The notes beneath the pieces are model-generated. The model saw only the letters and a list, made by a program, of their open reading frames with translations, was not told where the DNA came from and ran no database searches. Of a stretch of 64,000 bases of DNA, positions 22,200-30,225 are shown piece after piece. The stretch's first letter is position 1; each line of letters begins with the position of its first letter. This DNA comes from Sulfurimonas sp. (GTDB lineage: Bacteria > Campylobacterota > Campylobacteria > Campylobacterales > Sulfurimonadaceae), in assembly GCA_027019335.1 (NCBI GenBank), contig JALUWV010000035.1, positions 1 through 64,000 of the forward strand. Direction: 5' to 3'. The translations under genes were made by a program, and so were the position numbers.

Positions 22200-22226
22200 T
22201 AAAGATATTTATTTTTTACCCGATAT
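22200..22226 (+). promoter_or_regulatory. Sigma-28 (FliA) promoter of flaG
   Basis: TAAA (22200-22203), a spacer of exactly 15 bases, then CCCGATAT (22219-22226). The enteric FliA consensus is TAAA-N15-GCCGATAA, so the -35 core is perfect and six of eight -10 bases match. Transcription would start near 22233, followed by AGGAG (22251-22255) six bases before the flaG ATG. FliA itself is encoded at 3919-4605. Confidence 0.8.
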
Positions 22227-22261
22227 ATCTCTTAGAACTTTATATTTATAAGGAGCAAGTC

Positions 22262-22639
22262 ATGGATGGCATAGCAAATATTACAAGACAGCAACAATCA
22301 CAAATTTCTTCTAATGAAACAAGTGTAAAAATGGCAGAACAAGTACAAAACACAACTGCTCAGGATGTTCAAAAAGAGATAACACAAGAGTCAGAAAACA
22401 GTGAAACCAAGATTCAAACGGCCAAAGATGTTCAAGATTTAGTCAAAAAACTCAATACCGCTTTATCTCCTATGAGTACTGATGTAAAATTCGGTGTAGA
22501 TTCACAAGACATTTTTTATGTTGCTGTTGTCGATTCTAAATCAGATAGAATGATACGAAGATTTCCTGCAGAACAGGCACAAAGTCTTCTTCCAAAAATG
22601 CAAGAAGTGACTGGTGTTTTATTTGATCACAAGGGATAA
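22262..22639 (+). CDS. flaG: Flagellar protein FlaG
   Basis: A 125-residue protein. The N-terminal 60 residues are polar and low in complexity (Gln, Ser, Glu). The C-terminal FlaG domain reads [20 protein letters not shown], then [18 protein letters not shown] and the [15 protein letters not shown] end typical of the family. FlaG proteins influence flagellar filament length. Here it is separated from fliD and fliS, its usual partners. A strong AGGAG ribosome-binding site and a sigma-28 promoter lie upstream. Confidence 0.93.
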   Translation: MDGIANITRQQQSQISSNETSVKMAEQVQNTTAQDVQKEITQESENSETKIQTAKDVQDLVKKLNTALSPMSTDVKFGVDSQDIFYVAVVDSKSDRMIRRFPAEQAQSLLPKMQEVTGVLFDHKG

Positions 22640-22654
22640 ATAAACTTTATCCCT
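22632..22654 (+). terminator. Stem-loop at the flaG stop codon
   Basis: A 9-bp perfect inverted repeat (AGGGATAAA, loop TAAAC, TTTATCCCT) spans the TAA stop at 22637-22639. It is not followed by a run of T, so it is a weak candidate for an intrinsic terminator or a 3'-end stabilising hairpin. Confidence 0.45.
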
Positions 22655-22710
22655 CCCTTAAACACCCCGCATTCACTTCTCTACTAAGCAAATTCTCACA
22701 TTCTTTTGGA

Positions 22711-22716
22711 TATAAT
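22711..22716 (+). promoter_or_regulatory. -10 promoter element of argG
   Basis: TATAAT preceded by a T-rich stretch (TTCTTTTGGA) and without a clear -35, 30 bases upstream of the argG start at 22747. It probably drives the long argG-to-csd4 run. Confidence 0.65.
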
Positions 22717-22746
22717 CCCAAAAATAATTTTAGAGTAGGTTTTTAT

Positions 22747-23964
22747 ATGAAAAAAGAAGTTAAAAAAGTAGTTTTAGCATACTCAGGTGGCTTAGATACA
22801 AGTGTTATCCTCAAGTGGTTGCAAGATGAATACAAATGCGAAGTTGTTACTTTTACAGCAGATTTAGGGCAAGGTGAAGAGCTTGAACCTGCTCGTAAAA
22901 AAGCTCTTGAATTTGGAATCAAACCTGAAAATATTTTCATTGATGATTTACGAGAAGAGTTTGTCAAGGATTTCGTTTTTCCAATGTTTCGTGCAAACAC
23001 AATCTATGAAGGTGAATACCTTTTAGGAACTTCTATCGCTCGACCTCTCATAGCAAAACGTCAAGCTGAAATCGCAAAACTTACGGGAGCTGATGGGGTT
23101 AGTCATGGAGCAACGGGAAAAGGGAATGACCAAGTGCGTTTTGAAATGGGTTATCTTGGACAGGACTCTACTCTTACTATTATCGCACCATGGAGAGAGT
23201 GGGACTTAAACTCAAGAGAAAAACTTTTAGCATATGCAGCAGAACATGGCATCCAGATTGAGAAAAAAGGCAAAAAATCACCTTATTCTATGGATGCGAA
23301 CCTTTTGCATATCTCTTATGAAGGCGGGATTTTAGAAGACCCTTCAGCAGAGCCGGAAGAGTCTATGTGGCTTTGGTCATCATCTCCTGAAAATGCTCCT
23401 GATAAAGCAGAATACATCACAATTGATTATAAAAATGGTGACCCTGTTGCACTCAATGGAGAAGAGTTAAGCCCAGCAACGATGCTTAAAACACTCAATG
23501 AACTTGGTGGCAAACATGGAATTGGACGTGTTGACATTGTCGAAAATCGTTTTGTTGGTATGAAAGCCCGTGGTTGTTATGAAACACCAGGTGGAACGAT
23601 TATGCTCAAAGCACACCGTGCTATCGAGTCTATCACACTTGACCGTGAAGCAGCACACCTTAAAGATGAAATGATGCCAAAGTATGCAAAACTTATCTAT
23701 AATGGTTTTTGGTGGTCTCCTGAAAGAGAAATGATGCAAGCTGCTATCAACCAAACACAAGAGTTTGTCAATGGTTCAGTTCGCCTAAAACTCTACAAAG
23801 GAAGTGTTATGGTTGTTGGACGTAGTTCTGATGTTTCACTTTTTAACCCAGAATATTCAACATTTGAAGAAGATGAAGTTTATAATCAAAAAGATGCCGA
23901 AGGCTTCATCAAACTCAATGCACTGCGTTTCATTATTGAAGGCAAAGCAAGAAATAAAAAATAA
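22747..23964 (+). CDS. argG: Argininosuccinate synthase
   Basis: ArgG condenses citrulline and aspartate with ATP in arginine synthesis. The 405-residue product opens with the PP-loop [15 protein letters not shown], then [15 protein letters not shown] and [17 protein letters not shown], all family signatures. The length is normal. No other arginine gene is adjacent; the FTR/rhodanese gene begins 20 bases downstream. Confidence 0.97.
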   Translation: MKKEVKKVVLAYSGGLDTSVILKWLQDEYKCEVVTFTADLGQGEELEPARKKALEFGIKPENIFIDDLREEFVKDFVFPMFRANTIYEGEYLLGTSIARPLIAKRQAEIAKLTGADGVSHGATGKGNDQVRFEMGYLGQDSTLTIIAPWREWDLNSREKLLAYAAEHGIQIEKKGKKSPYSMDANLLHISYEGGILEDPSAEPEESMWLWSSSPENAPDKAEYITIDYKNGDPVALNGEELSPATMLKTLNELGGKHGIGRVDIVENRFVGMKARGCYETPGGTIMLKAHRAIESITLDREAAHLKDEMMPKYAKLIYNGFWWSPEREMMQAAINQTQEFVNGSVRLKLYKGSVMVVGRSSDVSLFNPEYSTFEEDEVYNQKDAEGFIKLNALRFIIEGKARNKK

Positions 23965-23983
23965 AACAATACAAAGGAAAGAA

Positions 23984-24721
23984 ATGAGTATACAAAAAAT
24001 AGAAATGGATTCACCAGAGTTTATCGCAGAATTAGAAAAAACAATTAAGTTTACAGATAAAGTTATCAAACAATTTAATTGGGAATACAACCCTCAAGCT
24101 GAAGTAAATGAAGGTGTACAGATGGGTCTTGCTCGTAACAAGATGATGTATTCTAAAAGATTTTGTCCATGTTTCATGGTAGAAGAAGTTGACGGAAAAC
24201 CACAAAGTGTTGACAATAGAGTTTGCCCTTGTAAACCAGCGATTGAACAAGAGATTCCAGAGGGTGGTGTATGTCACTGTGGTATTTTCTGTACACCTGA
24301 ATTTGCTGCAAATAAACGTTTGGAACTTGGCATGGAAGAAGCTGTACAAACTCATTCACGTGGTTTAAGTAAACAAGAGTGTGAAATGCTTGTCAATCAA
24401 GATGAAATTGATCCAGATGAAATGATTGCACTTCTTGAAGCGCGTGAACTTGGTATGGTTGACTTTAAACTTGTTGATGTTAGAGAGCATATGGAATGGC
24501 AAATGGGTCATATCAAAGGGGCTGACAAACTTGTACCAACAAGTAGTTTCTATCAATCACTTGAAGAAGCAGGACTTGATAAAAATGAAAATATCATTGT
24601 TTATTGTCATGTAGGAAGCCGTTCAGCACATGTTGCAAGAATCCTTCCAGATATGGGTTATACAAAAGTTGGTAACTTAACACACGGTATCGTTTCATAC
24701 GGTGGCGAGAAAGAGAGATAA
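23984..24721 (+). CDS. Ferredoxin:thioredoxin reductase catalytic domain fused to rhodanese
   Basis: A 245-residue, two-domain protein. Residues 1-115 resemble the catalytic (beta) subunit of ferredoxin:thioredoxin reductase, with cysteines C61/C63 (CPC), C81/C83 (CPC) and C97/C99 (CHC), plus C103. In the plant enzyme this pattern holds a 4Fe-4S cluster next to a redox disulfide. Residues 145-245 are a rhodanese domain with active-site C208 in VYCHVGSRSAHVA. The start at 23984 follows AAAGGAAAG and opens MSIQKIEMDS. Reduction of a persulfide or thioredoxin-like partner is an inference. Confidence 0.85.
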   Translation: MSIQKIEMDSPEFIAELEKTIKFTDKVIKQFNWEYNPQAEVNEGVQMGLARNKMMYSKRFCPCFMVEEVDGKPQSVDNRVCPCKPAIEQEIPEGGVCHCGIFCTPEFAANKRLELGMEEAVQTHSRGLSKQECEMLVNQDEIDPDEMIALLEARELGMVDFKLVDVREHMEWQMGHIKGADKLVPTSSFYQSLEEAGLDKNENIIVYCHVGSRSAHVARILPDMGYTKVGNLTHGIVSYGGEKER

Positions 24722-24722
24722 T

Positions 24723-25169
24723 ATGAAAGTTCTTTTAATTAAAGATGTGAAAAGTCTTGGAAAAAAAGGTGAAGTCAAAGAAGTTAAAGATGGCTATGGG
24801 AAAAATTTTCTCATAGGTAAAGGCTTTGCTCGTCATGCTACACCAGAGATTTTAGAACAACATGCAAAAGATGAACTTATTGTTGCACAAAACCTTGAAA
24901 AAGAGGTCAATGCACTCAAAGAGATTGCTAAAAAGCTTGATGCAAGTGAAATTGTCATCACAAAAAAACTTGGTCAAAACGGACACCTTTTTGGTGCTGT
25001 TACAAAAGATGAAGTAGCAACAGCACTCAAAGAACAACACAATATTGATATTGACAAAAAACACATCAATGAAAAATCATCTATTAAAACAGTAGGTGAA
25101 CATAATTTAGACTTTAAACTTGGTCATGGTCTACATGCAACACTCCATGTCGATGTTCAAGGCGAGTAA
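24723..25169 (+). CDS. rplI: 50S ribosomal protein L9
   Basis: The 148-residue product opens MKVLLIKDVKSLGKKGEV and continues with VKDGYGKNFLIGKGFA, the conserved L9 N-terminal domain that binds 23S rRNA. A long connecting helix and a C-terminal domain (LGQNGHLFGAVT and following) complete it. The ATG at 24723 is one base beyond the stop of the FTR/rhodanese gene, so the two are probably translationally coupled. Confidence 0.97.
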   Translation: MKVLLIKDVKSLGKKGEVKEVKDGYGKNFLIGKGFARHATPEILEQHAKDELIVAQNLEKEVNALKEIAKKLDASEIVITKKLGQNGHLFGAVTKDEVATALKEQHNIDIDKKHINEKSSIKTVGEHNLDFKLGHGLHATLHVDVQGE

Positions 25170-25176
25170 GTAACTT

Positions 25177-25719
25177 ATGTTTGATGCTACTACCATACTT
25201 GCATACAAAGGAAAAGACAAGGCTGTCATCGGTGGTGACGGTCAGGTTACGTTTGGTAATTCTGTTTTAAAAGGAAATGCAACAAAAATTCGTACACTTC
25301 ACCATGGAAAAATATTAGCAGGATTTGCAGGAAGTACAGCAGATGCTTTTAATCTTTTTGATATGTTTGAAGAATTTTTAGAAAACAAAAAAGGCGACCT
25401 TTTAAAGTCGGTTGTTGAGTTTTCTAAAGCTTGGAGAAAAGACAAAGTACTACGCCGTTTAGAGGCTATGATGATAGTCTTGAACCAAGAGCATATTTTT
25501 ATTCTCACTGGGAATGGAGATGTTGTTGAACCTGAAGATGGAGAGATTGCTTCTATTGGAAGTGGTGGAAACTTTGCTATCTCCGCTGCACGTGCCTTAA
25601 AAAAACATGCTTCACTTGACCCAGAAGAACTTGTTAAAGAGTCTCTTCATATTGCAGGAGATTTATGTATCTACACCAACCACAATATAAAAACTCTCTG
25701 TTTAGAGGATAACAAATAA
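25177..25719 (+). CDS. hslV: ATP-dependent protease peptidase subunit HslV
   Basis: HslV is the proteolytic double ring of the HslUV protease, an N-terminal-nucleophile hydrolase. The 180-residue product starts [14 protein letters not shown]. The expected nucleophile is T5, so a four-residue propeptide must be removed, as in Campylobacter and Bacillus ClpQ; in E. coli the Thr follows Met directly. [10 protein letters not shown] and the [14 protein letters not shown] segment are typical. The stop overlaps the hslU start by one base. Confidence 0.95.
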   Translation: MFDATTILAYKGKDKAVIGGDGQVTFGNSVLKGNATKIRTLHHGKILAGFAGSTADAFNLFDMFEEFLENKKGDLLKSVVEFSKAWRKDKVLRRLEAMMIVLNQEHIFILTGNGDVVEPEDGEIASIGSGGNFAISAARALKKHASLDPEELVKESLHIAGDLCIYTNHNIKTLCLEDNK

Positions 25720-27047
25720 TGAACTTAACACCCAAAGAAATTGTAGCTTACCTCGATGACTATGTCATTGGACAGAATGCGGCAAAGAAAACAATTGCTT
25801 TAGCCTTACGTACTCGTTATAGACGTATGCAACTTGATGCAACACTTCGTGATGAAATCATGCCTAAAAATATTTTGATGATAGGCTCAACAGGTGTTGG
25901 TAAAACAGAAATCTCTCGTCGTTTGGCAAAAATGATGAAAGTTCCTTTTATCAAAGTTGAAGCATCAAAATATACAGAAGTTGGTTTTGTGGGTCGGGAT
26001 GTCGAATCAATGGTTCGCGATTTAGTTGTAAACTCTATCAGCATCGTCAAAGCAGAACAAGAAGAGCTAAATCTTAGTAAAATTGACAACTATGTTTTAA
26101 ATAAGATTGTCGAAAAACTCTTACCTCCATTACCAGAATCTGCAAGTGAGAGTAAAAAAGATGATTATCAACGACTCCTTGAAGCAATGGAGAAACGTGT
26201 TGCATCTGGTGAAATGGACGATAAAATCATATCACTAGAGATAGAAAAACTCAATATTGAGTTTGATGATACAAATCTTCCTCCTGAAATGGCAAAGGTG
26301 CAAGAGAGTTTTTCTAAAGTTTTTGCACAAATCAACAAAGAAGATAACAAAAAAGAAGTCACAGTAAAAGATGCCAAGATTTTACTCCGTCAAGAAGCAA
26401 GTGCAAAACTTCTTGATATGCAAAGTGTCACAGCAGAAGCACTCCGCCGTGCAGAAGATGGAGGAATTATATTTCTTGATGAGATTGATAAAATTGCTTT
26501 AAGTGAGAAGTCACAAGGCAGAAATGACCCTTCAAAAGAGGGAGTTCAACGTGATTTACTCCCTATCGTAGAAGGGAGCAGTATCTCTACAAAATATGGC
26601 ACTATCAACACAGACCATATTCTTTTTATCGCTGCTGGTGCCTTTCATGTCAGCAAACCAAGTGATTTAATCCCTGAACTCCAAGGGCGTTTTCCACTCC
26701 GTGTTGAGCTTGAATCTTTAACAGAAGAAACACTCTATCAAATTCTCACGCAAACACAAAACTCTCTACTCAAACAATACACTGCACTTTTAAGTGTTGA
26801 GGGTGTTGAACTACACTTTGAAGATGAAGCTATTCGATCTATCGCTAAACTCTCTCACCGTGCGAATGAGCTTGCAGAAGATATTGGAGCACGACGTTTA
26901 CACACTGTCCTTGAACAAGTCCTCGAAGAGATTAGTTTTGATGCAGATGAACATAAAGATGAGAAAATCACTATAACTTCACAACTTGTACATGAAAAAC
27001 TCGATGATGTAGTTGAAGATGATGATTTATCTCGCTATATCTTATAA
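25719..27047 (+). CDS. hslU: ATP-dependent protease ATPase subunit HslU
   Basis: AAA+ unfoldase that feeds HslV. The 442-residue product has Walker A GSTGVGKT (56-63), the RDVESMVRDL segment, an inserted I domain (about 110-235), Walker B IIFLDEIDKIA, and a C-terminal tail (DDLSRYIL) that in the family inserts into HslV to activate it. Length and order are typical. The second residue of the P-loop is Ser where E. coli has Pro. Confidence 0.96.
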   Translation: MNLTPKEIVAYLDDYVIGQNAAKKTIALALRTRYRRMQLDATLRDEIMPKNILMIGSTGVGKTEISRRLAKMMKVPFIKVEASKYTEVGFVGRDVESMVRDLVVNSISIVKAEQEELNLSKIDNYVLNKIVEKLLPPLPESASESKKDDYQRLLEAMEKRVASGEMDDKIISLEIEKLNIEFDDTNLPPEMAKVQESFSKVFAQINKEDNKKEVTVKDAKILLRQEASAKLLDMQSVTAEALRRAEDGGIIFLDEIDKIALSEKSQGRNDPSKEGVQRDLLPIVEGSSISTKYGTINTDHILFIAAGAFHVSKPSDLIPELQGRFPLRVELESLTEETLYQILTQTQNSLLKQYTALLSVEGVELHFEDEAIRSIAKLSHRANELAEDIGARRLHTVLEQVLEEISFDADEHKDEKITITSQLVHEKLDDVVEDDDLSRYIL

Positions 27048-27068
27048 TCAAATAAAAAGGTATATACA

Positions 27069-27953
27069 ATGACAAGAGCTGGTTTCGTTTCTTTAATAGG
27101 TCGTCCAAATGCTGGGAAAAGTACACTCATGAACTCCCTTTTAGGTGAAAAAATAGCAATGGTAAGCCAAAAAGCAAATGCAACCAGACGCCGTTCAAAT
27201 GCAATAGTAATGCTTGAAGATACTCAGATTATCTTTATAGATACTCCAGGTTTGCATGAGAGAGAAAAAATACTCAACCAATTTATGCTTGATGAAGCTC
27301 TCAAAGCAATGGGAGACTGTGACCTTATCGTTTATTTGGCACCTGTCACAGATAGTGTTGAACATTATGAAAAGTTTTTACAACTCAATAAGAAGAGCAT
27401 TAAGCACATCATCGTCATTAGTAAAATAGACCAAGTAAAACAAGAGAAGCTTTTTAAAACGATAGCTTCTTACAACCAATATGCCCAGCATTTTGAAGCT
27501 CTTATTCCCGTTGCTATTCCAAAAAAAGTAGGTCATGAAGATTTACTTAAAGTCATAGCAAAAAACCTTCCTGAGTCTCCTTACCTTTTTGACCCAGAAG
27601 ATTTAACCAGTGAGCTTGTTCGTGATATTTATGCTGGTTTTATTCGTGAAGGTATTTTTGAAAATGTGAGTGATGAAGTCCCTTATGAGTCCGATGTTAT
27701 CATTGAAAGCATAGAAGAAGAAAAAAATGTTGATGTCATTCATGCTATGATTATCATTGAAAAAGAGTCACAAAAAGGTATTATCATTGGTAAAGGTGGA
27801 GAGTCTATCAAACGTATTGGTAAAGCTGCTCGTGAAAAGATAGAAAGACTGAGTACAAAAAAAGCCTATTTGAACTTGCAAGTCGTAGTCAAAAAGGGAT
27901 GGACAAAGGATGTTAACTTCTTAAAAGAGATAGGCTATGACAATGCGAAATAG
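27069..27953 (+). CDS. era: GTPase Era
   Basis: Era is a 30S-assembly GTPase that binds the 3' end of 16S rRNA. The 294-residue product shows G1 GRPNAGKST (11-19), G3 DTPGLHE, G4-type SKID and a C-terminal KH domain with IIIGKGGESIKRIGKAARE. The rplI-hslV-hslU-era order is shared with Campylobacter. The gene end overlaps the start of the L,D-carboxypeptidase gene by 17 bases. Confidence 0.96.
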   Translation: MTRAGFVSLIGRPNAGKSTLMNSLLGEKIAMVSQKANATRRRSNAIVMLEDTQIIFIDTPGLHEREKILNQFMLDEALKAMGDCDLIVYLAPVTDSVEHYEKFLQLNKKSIKHIIVISKIDQVKQEKLFKTIASYNQYAQHFEALIPVAIPKKVGHEDLLKVIAKNLPESPYLFDPEDLTSELVRDIYAGFIREGIFENVSDEVPYESDVIIESIEEEKNVDVIHAMIIIEKESQKGIIIGKGGESIKRIGKAAREKIERLSTKKAYLNLQVVVKKGWTKDVNFLKEIGYDNAK

Positions 27954-28914
27954 CCTCGCTACTCTTTTCCTCCTTATTTTTATACAAACCACCATATTTG
28001 CCAATGATATTCTCACAGATTATAGATTACATGGTGTTGTAAACATTGAACAGTCAATGGACAAAGCATTATCAAAACGAGATTATTGGTATAAATACCT
28101 TCAAAACAAAGACACAAGTTTTGGTTATTTAGAATCTTATAACAATATTTTAACCTGTAATAAAAGTGATGAAACACTCTGTGTATATAAGAAAAATGCA
28201 AAACAAATATATAAACTCAGCAAAAAATACAATGCCTTTACCGGAAAAAACAGTGGAGAAAAGCATAAAGAAGGTGATTTAAAAACACCTATAGGTATCT
28301 ATAAACTCACAAAAAAACTTTCTCATGTAGACCCATTTTACGGTCCATTTGCATTCGTCACTTCCTATCCAAATACTTTTGATAAGTACAAAAAAAGTGA
28401 GGGACATGGTATTTGGATTCATGGTTTACCACTTGATGAAGAGCGGGATAGCTTTACAAAAGGTTGTATTGCTATCAATAATGATAATATTCAAAATCTT
28501 GATAAGAGTATAGACATTAACAAAACTTTACTTATTATTGATGCAAAAAATGTGCAACAAAATATTTCTAAAAAAAAGCTCTCATTAATTTTAGCAAACC
28601 TTTATGCTTGGAGATATGCTTGGCTTTATAATAATGTTGATGATTATTTAGCATTTTATTCGAAAGATTTCAGACGTTTTGATGGTAAGAACTATAACTC
28701 TTTTGTCCATTATAAAAAAAGAATTTTCAGAAAAAAAGAAAAAAAGAAAATTATATTTAGCGATATCAATGTCGTTCCCTACCCTGGTACACCAAATTTA
28801 TTTAGAATATCTTTTAAAGAGTATTACAAATCTAGAAGTTTTGAATTTACTGGAGATAAAGTACTTATCGTAAAATTTACAAACAAACAATTTAAAATAC
28901 TCACAGAGAAATAA
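27937..28914 (+). CDS. YkuD-fold L,D-carboxypeptidase (Csd6/Pgp2-like)
   Basis: A 325-residue exported protein with a signal peptide (about 1-23, cleavage near FAN). The YkuD catalytic core is at about 85-195, with H162 in IWIHGLP and C177 in FTKGCIAI. The C-terminal domain (about 205-325) is NTF2-like in size, as in Helicobacter pylori Csd6 and C. jejuni Pgp2. Those enzymes trim tetrapeptide to tripeptide stems in peptidoglycan and are needed for helical shape. The gene is directly followed by a Csd4/Pgp1-like gene. The start could also be the ATG at 27943. Confidence 0.88.
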   Translation: MTMRNSLATLFLLIFIQTTIFANDILTDYRLHGVVNIEQSMDKALSKRDYWYKYLQNKDTSFGYLESYNNILTCNKSDETLCVYKKNAKQIYKLSKKYNAFTGKNSGEKHKEGDLKTPIGIYKLTKKLSHVDPFYGPFAFVTSYPNTFDKYKKSEGHGIWIHGLPLDEERDSFTKGCIAINNDNIQNLDKSIDINKTLLIIDAKNVQQNISKKKLSLILANLYAWRYAWLYNNVDDYLAFYSKDFRRFDGKNYNSFVHYKKRIFRKKEKKKIIFSDINVVPYPGTPNLFRISFKEYYKSRSFEFTGDKVLIVKFTNKQFKILTEK

Positions 28915-30213
28915 ATGCCATTTTTTCCACTGAAAACCTTACTCATCATTACTATTCTTTTGTCTGCTTTACAAGCCAAGATACAGCTTATCAAAAAAGA
29001 AAACAATGACTCTAACTCTACACTCCTTGTGATAGCTGGTATTCACGGAAATGAGCCAGGGAGTTATTTTGCTGCTTCCATTTTAGCTAAACATTACACA
29101 ATCCTTTCAAAAAATGTATGGATTGTTCCTAATCTCAACGAAGCAAGTATTATGGCAAATAGACGTGGTATTCATGGCGATATGAATAGAAAATTTGCTG
29201 CTATGCGTCGATATGATAAAGATAGAAAGATTGTTACACAGATTAAGAAACTCATCACATTACCAAATATAGATGTTGTACTTAATCTTCATGATGGGCA
29301 TGGATTTTATAGAAAAAAAAGTGAAGGAAGAATTTACAATCCTGCTGCTTGGGGACAAACTTGTGTAATCGACCAATGCAGTCTCAAAGAGGAACAAGAA
29401 TTTGGAAATTTAAACAATATCGCGACAACAGTTAAAAATAACATCAATAGACAACTTCTCCAAAAACACCATAGTTTCAATGTCAAAAACACAAAAACAA
29501 AGTATTTTGACAAAGCGATGCAACTCTCTTTAACATACTATGCAATTCGCCATAACAAACCAGCATTTGCAATTGAGACAAGTAAAAATCTTTCATCTTT
29601 ATCCGAAAAAGTTTTTTACCAACTTCTTGCTATTGAAGAATTTATGAAAATTATGCATATCGACTTTATTCGTGATTTTAGCATGAATCCACAAAATCTT
29701 GAAAAAATGTTAAAAGATTATGGTTCTGTGCAGATAAATGACAATCTTTTTATTAATTTTCATGATATAAAAAAATATTTAAGCTACATTCCGCTAAAAT
29801 CTACAGGAAACAATTTTAAGTTCTCACATCTTTTAGGGAACTTTAAAAAAGTGCATGGAAGGTATGTTCTCTATGTTGGAAATAAAAAAATAACAACATT
29901 AAAACCACAATATTTTAAAATGGCGAAAAATTGTCCAGATTCATTTGATGTTATGGTAGATAAACATAAAATTTCTGTACCAAAAGCTTCATCTTTTGAT
30001 GTAAAGACCGATTTTAAGATACTCAGACAAAAAGGCATCCGTGTCAATATTATTGGGTACCATGCAAGAAATGTTAAAAATGAAAGCAATATCAATATAA
30101 AAAGAAAAGATTTAAACTCAAGATTTTCTATTGATAAAGGGAAAAAGGCATACAGAATAGAGTTTTATAAAAAAGACAAATTCTGTTCTTTGTCCATAAT
30201 TAATTTTAAATAG
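28915..30213 (+). CDS. M99-family D,L-carboxypeptidase (Csd4/Pgp1-like)
   Basis: A 432-residue exported metallopeptidase with a signal peptide ending near LQA (residues 1-21). Probable zinc ligands are H44 and E47 in AGIHGNEPG and H126 in NLHDGHG; E221 in FAIETSKN is the likely general base. Family members cut tripeptide stems to dipeptides in peptidoglycan. H. pylori Csd4 uses an atypical glutamine at the first ligand position, while this protein has the canonical His. C-terminal domains (about 245-432) are beta-rich. It abuts the Csd6/Pgp2-like gene with no gap. Confidence 0.87.
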   Translation: MPFFPLKTLLIITILLSALQAKIQLIKKENNDSNSTLLVIAGIHGNEPGSYFAASILAKHYTILSKNVWIVPNLNEASIMANRRGIHGDMNRKFAAMRRYDKDRKIVTQIKKLITLPNIDVVLNLHDGHGFYRKKSEGRIYNPAAWGQTCVIDQCSLKEEQEFGNLNNIATTVKNNINRQLLQKHHSFNVKNTKTKYFDKAMQLSLTYYAIRHNKPAFAIETSKNLSSLSEKVFYQLLAIEEFMKIMHIDFIRDFSMNPQNLEKMLKDYGSVQINDNLFINFHDIKKYLSYIPLKSTGNNFKFSHLLGNFKKVHGRYVLYVGNKKITTLKPQYFKMAKNCPDSFDVMVDKHKISVPKASSFDVKTDFKILRQKGIRVNIIGYHARNVKNESNINIKRKDLNSRFSIDKGKKAYRIEFYKKDKFCSLSIINFK

Positions 30214-30225
30214 GATTCATATAGA

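Noticed and set aside
23804-23983. Longer N terminus for the FTR/rhodanese protein
   Set aside because: The frame is open upstream, but it lies inside argG; the ATG at 23984 has a ribosome-binding site and gives the expected short N terminus.
25177-25191. HslV inactivated by residues before the nucleophile Thr
   Set aside because: The four-residue propeptide MFDA before TT is normal for Campylobacterota and Bacillus-type HslV and is removed on maturation.
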